The notes beneath the pieces are model-generated. The model did no database searches and was not told the DNA's origin. It saw nothing but the letters and a program-made list of their open reading frames with translations. A DNA stretch of 64,000 nt from Eucommia ulmoides (Eukaryota; Streptophyta; Magnoliopsida; Garryales; Eucommiaceae). The DNA is taken from assembly GCA_016647705.1 (NCBI GenBank), contig CM028325.1, forward strand, positions 29,430,474 to 29,494,473. Reading direction: 5' to 3'. The translations under genes were made by a program, and so were the position numbers. This document shows, piece by piece, positions 58,473-64,000 of this stretch. Each line of letters opens with the position of its first letter. The stretch's first letter is position 1.

Positions 58473-59530
58473 AATTACCATATAGTCTAGTTAAAAGACT
58501 CAAACTACAAGATGATCCCACAAGTTTTTTTTTGCACCGAATAGTCCTATGGTAGGCGGCAATTGTTACAAAATAGTCTTGTTTTTTAAGTAGACTTTTT
58601 CCTTGGACGATTTTGCCCTCTCGTGAGCTTCACAGTCAACTTCAAGCTTCGTCTTCGTCGTCGCTGGGTTGGGCGAAGTTCGGCGGACAGAAATTGGTTG
58701 CCGTGACGTGAATCGACGAACATTTTCAAAGGAATTTGCGTTAATCAAGATTTTAATTGCGTTGATCAAGATTTTTGAATAGATTGTGTAACAATGTGAT
58801 GTTGAATATAACATGATATTATATTCAACATCACACTGATTCGAATACTTGTGGAGTTTCCAAGATTCTAATTGCGTGGATCAAGATTTTTGAATTGATT
58901 ATGCAACAATATGATGTTGAATATAACATAATATTATTTTCTTAATGTGATACATTAATTTTTTTAAAGAGTTTTACTGTAATTGTTTTGTGTTTTTATG
59001 ATAATGTGTGATGTTAAATATAATATCATATTATTTTCAACATAATATTGATTTGTTGTATTCATTCTTTTATTTGAATACAACATGATATCATGTTGAA
59101 ATAGTGTTATATTCATATTTACAAACATTATTTATTTTTTTCAAAATATTTTTTGTATTTTTTAAAAATTATCATGATTTAAAACAGGATGATATCATGT
59201 TGAATATAACATGATGTTATATTCAACACAGATCTGGCAGTATGAAAATACCGTCTTTCATCATCTGTTCGATTTTTTTCAAATTGATGTGTTTAATGAA
59301 GTTTCTGTACAAATTTATGCAATGAATCTCTCTATTTTTTGTTGATTAAACGATGGATTTGGAGTTGCGACGATGAATTTTTTCGTAATGGATCCCGGAT
59401 GAACAGTAATGTAGGGGTAAAATTGTCCAAAAAACGAAAAGGACTATTCGGTAACATGTTTTTGGAAAAAATTTATACTGTAGTTTTCTCCTTCTTTGAG
59501 GACTATCTGGTAAGCGCCCATTTTTTTAAT
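58473..59530. mobile_element. Non-autonomous terminal-inverted-repeat element (possibly Mutator-like)
   Basis: Left TIR from about 58478 and right TIR to about 59515 align over roughly 140 bases in inverted order: TTACCATATAGTC with TTACCAGATAGTCC, AAACTACAAG with AAACTACAGT, CACCGAATAGTCC with TACCGAATAGTCC, and TTGGACGATTTTGCCC with TTGGACAATTTTACCC. Long TIRs and lack of coding suggest a MULE-type MITE, but I cannot fix the duplication. The interior has direct repeats (58750-58825 and 58870-58940, TTGATCAAGATTTTTGAAT) and long palindromes. Confidence 0.65.
58798..59230. repeat. Palindromes ATGTTGAATATAAC / GTTATATTCAACAT inside the TIR element
   Basis: A 35-base interrupted palindrome spans 58798-58832 (arms GATGTTGAATATAA). 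Related copies are at 58913, 59009, 59078-59100 (AACATGATATCATGTT, perfect) and 59190-59228. They form an array of cruciform-capable words. Confidence 0.7.
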
Positions 59531-59851
59531 TGATAACTTGATTTCAAACTAGATAATCTAAAAAAGCAAATTGAAAAAAAAAAATTAAAAAAAAATAGAA
59601 ATTGCATGATCTTCTGCTATTCATTCTTTCATTTTATTTGTGTCAAAACAAATAAAATATGACAGAAATTAATAGATTGTCAATAAAACAAGTCACTTAC
59701 AATTTTTATCTTCATTTTTTATTTATTTACTTTTGAGTCCTTAAAATTAACTTTTAGTCTTTTAATTAAAATTAAATAGATTTAATCTATCAAGTGATGT
59801 TAACTAAACATGAAATTTGCATTTGCTAAATATTAGCTAAAATATTAGTAA
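59531..59851. other. AT-rich intergenic DNA, nothing recognised
   Basis: A-runs at 59570-59590 and scattered TTAATT words only. Confidence 0.5.
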
Positions 59852-60765
59852 GAGCATCTCACAGTTTAGCCTTATTGGTGTGCCATATGACTAAAATGGT
59901 AATGGTAATAGTAGTATGACACACCTTAATTTGGGTGGGTACTCCAATAATTGTGGCAAAAATTGTGTCATTTTTTTTTAATGAATTTTTGTATTAAAAT
60001 TGACCCAAGTAAAATATAATAAAATTAACAATCTAATCCAACTCAACTCAAATAAAATAAAATTAACCAATTAATCTAACCCAACCCAAATAAAATTAAA
60101 TTAATAAATCAAGCCCCATTAAACCTAATTAAACCCAACTCAACTAAACTTAATTAAACCCAATTAAACTTAAGTAAACCAAAGTTAATATAAACCCAAC
60201 CTACTCAACCCCAATTAATTAAACAAACCAGTTGCCCAAACTTAATTAAACCCAAATTAGATCTAAACCCTCATATTCAACAATTAAGAGGGGGGGGGCT
60301 CGTTCAGGTTGGCGACGCTAGAGAGAAAGATGGGCAGGAAAGCGATGGAGCTGGGCAAACGCCGACAGAGAGGGATAGACTACCGGATCTGCACAGGACG
60401 ATAACGACACTGGGTAGACAGAAGACAAAGTTCGGTAGCAGAAAAATTAGGGTTTCTGCAAGGATGAGAAGAAGAAGATATGAGTTTTGATGAGTTTTTT
60501 TGTTAATCAATTTATTTAATTGTTATTTTTAATTGTTATTTTTTTCTTTCGTCCTCCATTTTTTTCTCCTGGATTCATGACCGTTGGAGCAATGGCTACT
60601 CCAACTGTCATGGGTACTGCATGTTCTATATTTGGCACAAGTAGAGTATATGTGCCAAAAGGACATAGATGATCCAACAACTATTGGAATCTATTTAAAA
60701 AAAAAAAAGGCCAAAAAATGAGATGATGTAGTGTCGCCAACAGTTGTTGGAGATGATCTAAGGAT
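59852..60765. mobile_element. Probable non-autonomous TIR element of the GAGCATCTCCAACAG type
   Basis: The left end GAGCATCTCACAG and the right end, read backwards, AGATCATCTCCAACAACTG resemble the common plant MITE terminus GAGCATCTCCAACAG. Further inward, short inverted matches such as GTGGCAAAAATTG and TTTGGCAC are weaker. The interior has a CCCAAC/AATTAAA minisatellite (60030-60250), a G-run (60289-60298) and a GC-rich patch (60299-60460) that could be captured host sequence. The ends are provisional. Confidence 0.45.
60030..60260. repeat. AATTAAACCCAAC-type minisatellite
   Basis: AATTAAACCCAA and close variants (TAATTAAACCC, CCAATTAAACTTAA, ACCCAACCTA) recur more than ten times in about 220 bases with irregular spacing. 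It resembles, but is not, the plant telomere repeat CCCTAAA. Confidence 0.7.
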
Positions 60766-61317
60766 TAAATAATATGTTGGAAATAAATTATTAAGTAGTA
60801 AAAAAAAGGATAAAAATAAAATAAAAGATTGTATGATAAGAATTCCCAAAAATAACTTATTTTTTTTAGTTTAAATTGAGATAACAAATAAATAAATAAA
60901 AAAGAGCAAATAAATGCCCCGCAAAGGGCCAATTGTGTGGGTAACGCCCTTGAGCACGACATCAAGATATTATTCTTTTATTAACCATTATGTGTTTGCG
61001 TGTGTTTGTTCATCAACCAAGCATGGAAAACCAAATAATATAACCTATATTTTAATAATATCACTACTGTTTCTTAACCAAACCTGACGTACATAAAACA
61101 ATGGTTTTAGGTTATGATTTCTCTCATTAATATTTCTTTTTTGATTGCGTTGGCTGATAAGCGATAAGTGATGGGAGAGACCAACAGATTAGCCAGCTAC
61201 TATGGGCATAAATTGATGTGTTCTGCCCACTTTTACTACCCTACAAAACTATATTCAACTTAAGAAAATCTGGATATTATTTGAATTTGTTACTGACGAA
61301 GAGTTGTTAGTATGGTT
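60766..61317. other. AT-rich intergenic DNA, no gene seen
   Basis: Short frames only. Directly left of element H the flank is TGGTT (61313-61317), whose partner lies beyond the window. Confidence 0.55.
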
Positions 61318-61467
61318 TGTTAAGATAATTGAGACGTCAAAAAATGAATCATGAATTAATATTTAATATTATGCGAAAGAGATACAAAGAATACAACGTT
61401 ATACACAAATATTTATACGAAAAATGGAATTAGGGTTTTGTCCTAATGGGTCAAGCTCATTATTACA
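61318..61467 (-). repeat. 3' LTR of element H
   Basis: TGTTAAGATAATTGAGACG ... TCATTATTACA on the plus strand. TG...CA ends with short inverted TGT/ACA, and the polypurine tract lies immediately to the right. The second LTR is not in view, so the limits are inferred from these marks. Confidence 0.75.
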
Positions 61468-61469
61468 TT

Positions 61470-61490
61470 AACCTCCCCCCTCAAACTCAA
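61470..61490 (-). other. Polypurine tract of element H
   Basis: On the minus strand GAGTTTGAGGGGGGAGG just before the LTR, a classic copia plus-strand primer site. Confidence 0.85.
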
Positions 61491-62071
61491 GACGGTACGT
61501 GGACGGTGAACTTGAGTTTGAAAACCAGAGAGTGAAAGCGTCCGGATAGATGAGCTTTAGTGAAAATGTCTGTTGTCTGATCGGCTGAATTGACAGATTG
61601 TAGACAAACCGTAATCTGGAGAATATGATGACGGATGAAGTGACAATATGTCTTGATATGTTTTTCATGCTCGTGGAATACATCATTGTGAGCGATCTGA
61701 ATAGCACTCTTATTGTTATACTGCAGGATAGTGGCAACAGGAGAAGGGATGCCCATGTCAGTGAGTAGCCATCGAAACCAGAGAAGTTCTTGAGTTGCAT
61801 CAGTCATGGCACGTTATTCAGCTTCAGTACTGGAGCAAGCAACCACAATTTATTTTTTACTATGCCAAGAAATGAGAAAATTGTCCAAAAAGAAATAGTA
61901 ACCAGTGGTTGAACATTTATCAGTGAAATCTCCGGCCCAATCGGCATCAGAATAAGGTTGTAAAATGGGAGCAAACCGAGCTAAGAAATGAAGCCTATGA
62001 AATAAAGTACCCTTGACATACCAAAGAATGCGAAGAACAGCCGAGTAATGGGTGGTTTGAGAAGCGGACAA
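61487..62071 (-). pseudogene. RNase H region of element H
   Basis: From 62071 down: SAVLRILWYVKGTLFHRLHF, then YSDADWAGDFTDKCSTTGYYFFLDNFLISWHSKK. From 61807 down: ATQELLWFRWLLTDMGIP, then YNNKSAIQIAHNDVFHEHEKHIKTYCHFIRHHI and SADQTTDIFTKAH. These are the standard copia RNase H signatures (DADWAG, the QE.W region, DN.SA..., KHI.....H..R). It is a fossil. Confidence 0.92.
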
Positions 62072-62339
62072 AAATTAACTGACCTGATGAATGACATAGA
62101 CAATGTCAGGGCGAGTGATAGAAAAATATATAAGATTTCCAACCAGTTGGTGATATTGAGTGACATCTTCAAGAGGTGAACCATCGAGTGAGGTAAGTCT
62201 AACGTTCAGCTCGAGAGGAGTAGTGGCAGTGGTTGAGTCAATGATCCCAGTCTTGGAAAGGAGATCCGAGGCTTACTTGGCCTGAGAGAGAAAATATCCA
62301 TCAAAACCAGATGAGACTTCAAGGCCAAGAATATAGGTG

Positions 62340-62950
62340 AGCACACCAAGATTTTTCATCTCGAATTAGCCACTGAGAAACTTTTTGAGTTCAGAAATAC
62401 CATATAGATTATCTCCAGTAATAACCATATCATCCGCATACAATAAAAGAAGGATAATACCATTGGCAGTATGACAACTAAACAGAGCCGAATCATGAGC
62501 ACTAGGTGTAAACCCAAATTGATGAATAGTAGTGCTAAATTTGGCAAACCAAACACGTGGAGCTTGTTTCAAAACCATATAGATCACGGTAAAGGCGATA
62601 AACTTTATTTCAAGGGACAGCCAGGCCTGGAGGGGTATGCATATATACTTCTTCAAGAAGATTTTCATTGAGAAATGCATTTTTGACATCCATTTGAAAG
62701 AGAGTCCATTTTCGAATGGTGGCGATGGCAAGAAGTATACAAACAGATGTTAGCCTCACCACTGGAGCAAATGTCTCTTTATAGTCAATGCCATATTCCT
62801 AAGCAAATCCCTTGGCAACAAATCGGGCTTTATATCGTTCAATAGAGTCATCAAAAAATATCTTGATCTTAAATACCCATTTGTACCCAATAGGAGTTTT
62901 TCTAAGGGGCAGATCAACAATATCCCAAGTATGAGTTTTGGCGAGGGCCT
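62340..62950 (-). pseudogene. RT region of element H
   Basis: From 62731 down: a worn front part, then VLKQAPRVWFAKFSTTIHQFGFTPSAHDSALFSCHTANGIILLLLYADDMVITGDN. This includes the copia LKQAPR.WF motif and the YADDM catalytic box (family YVDD). ISELKKFLSG follows. It is broken. Confidence 0.92.
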
Positions 62951-63398
62951 AAAGTTCTTTGTCTATTACTTTCTGCCAAAGAGGATTAATACTAGTCTTC
63001 TTATAGGATTCAGGCTCATGTAGGTGAAGTATAGTAGAAAAACAATGAAAATCAGAAAGGTAATGTGGAGGATGAGTTACCCTGGTAGAGCGGCCGGAGT
63101 GATTTGGGGTGTGGGTCTCAAAGGAAGGCAGTACAGGATCGTCGGCCATAGGAGAAGTCTCAAGCATGGTCGCTGGAGTTAGAAGGGTGAGATCAACTGG
63201 TGGTTTTGGAGTGGGTTCAGCTGGTAGTTCTGGGGTGGACTCAGCATAAGGAGCAAGACTGGGTTCAACTAGTGGTGTTGGAATAGACTCGATAGTACCT
63301 AGAAATGTGTCCTTTGGAAATAACTCAATTGATGGATCAGTAACGAATCTGGAGTTGGTGAGGGTTGACATGTAAAATGACCGTAAGGAAGAAAACAT
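62949..63398 (-). pseudogene. Linker between integrase and RT of element H
   Basis: A 149-codon open stretch rich in proline, threonine and glutamate (PAEPTPKPPVDLTLLTPAT), then GRSTRVTHPPHYLSDFHCF and PLWQKVIDKEL. In copia elements this low-complexity spacer with RS.R....P..L.DF leads into RT. Confidence 0.85.
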
Positions 63399-64000
63399 TT
63401 GATGTTCCCAAAAAATGACATGTCGCGAGATACGAAGGGTTTTAGAAATGGGATCTTAGCACCGATACCCTTTATGTTCAATGCCATATCCAATAAAACA
63501 ACACAGACGAGCCCTTGGTTCCAATTTGTTGTGTTCGTGTGGTTTGAGAAGAACAAAATAAGCGTAACCAAAGATTATAAGTTCAGAGTAATTGGGAGGT
63601 TTACCGAAAAGGCGCTCAAATAGAGACTAGTTTTGGATTGTAGCAGAAGTGACACGGCTTTTTGTATAGACCGATGTGAAGGCAGCATCACCCCAAAAAT
63701 GCTCAGGACATGATAAAGAAATTAGGAGAGTACAAACTGTGCCAAGGATATGTCTATGTTTGCGTTCGGCTCGTCCATTTTCTTGGGAGCGTGACATTTT
63801 GCGAAACAAGTTAAGAAAAAGTACGATCCTTGTATTCCATTGCATTATCTGAGCGGAAAACATTGATATTTCTAGATAATAAAGTAACAACAACCACCCA
63901 TCAAGACATGAGAAGAAGACCCCTAAATATCAGAATAAATTAGATCAAAGGGTACAATGGAAATAGATCGACTCTCTTTGAAAGGTAGGATTAATTGTTT
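63399..64000 (-). pseudogene. Integrase region of element H (continues past window)
   Basis: On the minus strand: pieces reading SQENGRAERKHRHIL, TVCTLLISLSCPEHFWGDAAFTSVY near 63790-63660 (copia S.QNG..ERKHRHI.......L......P..FW..A...A.Y), then ARLCCFIGYGIEHKGYR near 63500-63450 (the usual CVFLGY...KGYRC). The integrase start is beyond the window. It is broken. Confidence 0.88.

Larger units (their letters stand above)
61318..64000 (-). mobile_element. Element H: short-LTR Ty1/copia fossil (continues past window)
   Basis: A 150-base LTR (61318-61467), a purine tract on the minus strand, then copia RNase H, RT and integrase remnants in order toward the right edge. The 5' LTR is outside the window. 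The short LTR and the lack of the long gag/LTR features separate it from F and G; lineage not settled. It is broken in many places. Confidence 0.88.

Noticed and set aside
60030-60260. Interstitial telomere repeat
   Set aside because: The unit is AATTAAACCC-like, not CCCTAAA, and is irregularly spaced.

Overview
The window looks like repeat-rich nuclear DNA of a eudicot plant. It is AT-rich and built almost entirely from LTR retrotransposons of plant-only lineages: Athila-type Ty3/gypsy with an env-like gene and a tRNA-Asp primer site, and Sirevirus-type Ty1/copia with tRNA-iMet primer sites. I found no convincing host protein gene, no rRNA or tRNA gene and no CRISPR array. The species cannot be told from the sequence.

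Bases 1-33434 are one old Athila-type element (A, + strand, its 5' LTR running off the left edge), opened up by insertions. Element B (945-12709, also Athila-type) entered just behind A's primer-binding site, with a perfect TTGAG duplication. B carries a partial element C1 (about 1760-4289) and an antisense solo LTR C2 (about 8549-9910). A then resumes with gag, protease, RT, RNase H and integrase (12715-17840). A non-coding minus-strand LTR element D (18934-27741, perfect GAAAA duplication) sits at the start of A's env-like region. A solo LTR C3 (28601-30282) sits further along it. A ends with its 3' LTR at 32075-33434.

Bases 33499-42708 are a Sirevirus-type copia element F on the minus strand. 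Bases 42709-46213 are AT-rich intergenic DNA holding a long inverted repeat and a field of scattered AGTGAACGTTCACT-type palindromes. Bases 46214-56172 are a second Sirevirus-type element G (minus) in which only gag is recognisable, with an antisense solo LTR C4 in its left LTR. Bases 56173-61317 are intergenic DNA with an unexplained GC-richer island and two terminal-inverted-repeat elements. From 61318 to the right edge runs a short-LTR copia element H (minus). All retroelements are fossils and none looks intact.

The most interesting signal cuts across families. Nearly every LTR element here carries a tandem array of short perfect or near-perfect palindromes, in pairs about 12 or 19-24 bp apart, with pairs repeating every 50-78 bp. 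Cores differ by element (CTGCAG, CCTAGG, CCGCGG, GTCGAC) but stay self-complementary. In A and B the same flavour of array occurs in the LTR and again just before the env-like gene. Part of the array in the non-coding element D is nearly the same as that in the Athila-type LTR C4 but inverted. Palindrome-rich LTRs are known for Sireviruses; I do not recall a description for Athila-type elements or for a second array before the env-like gene.
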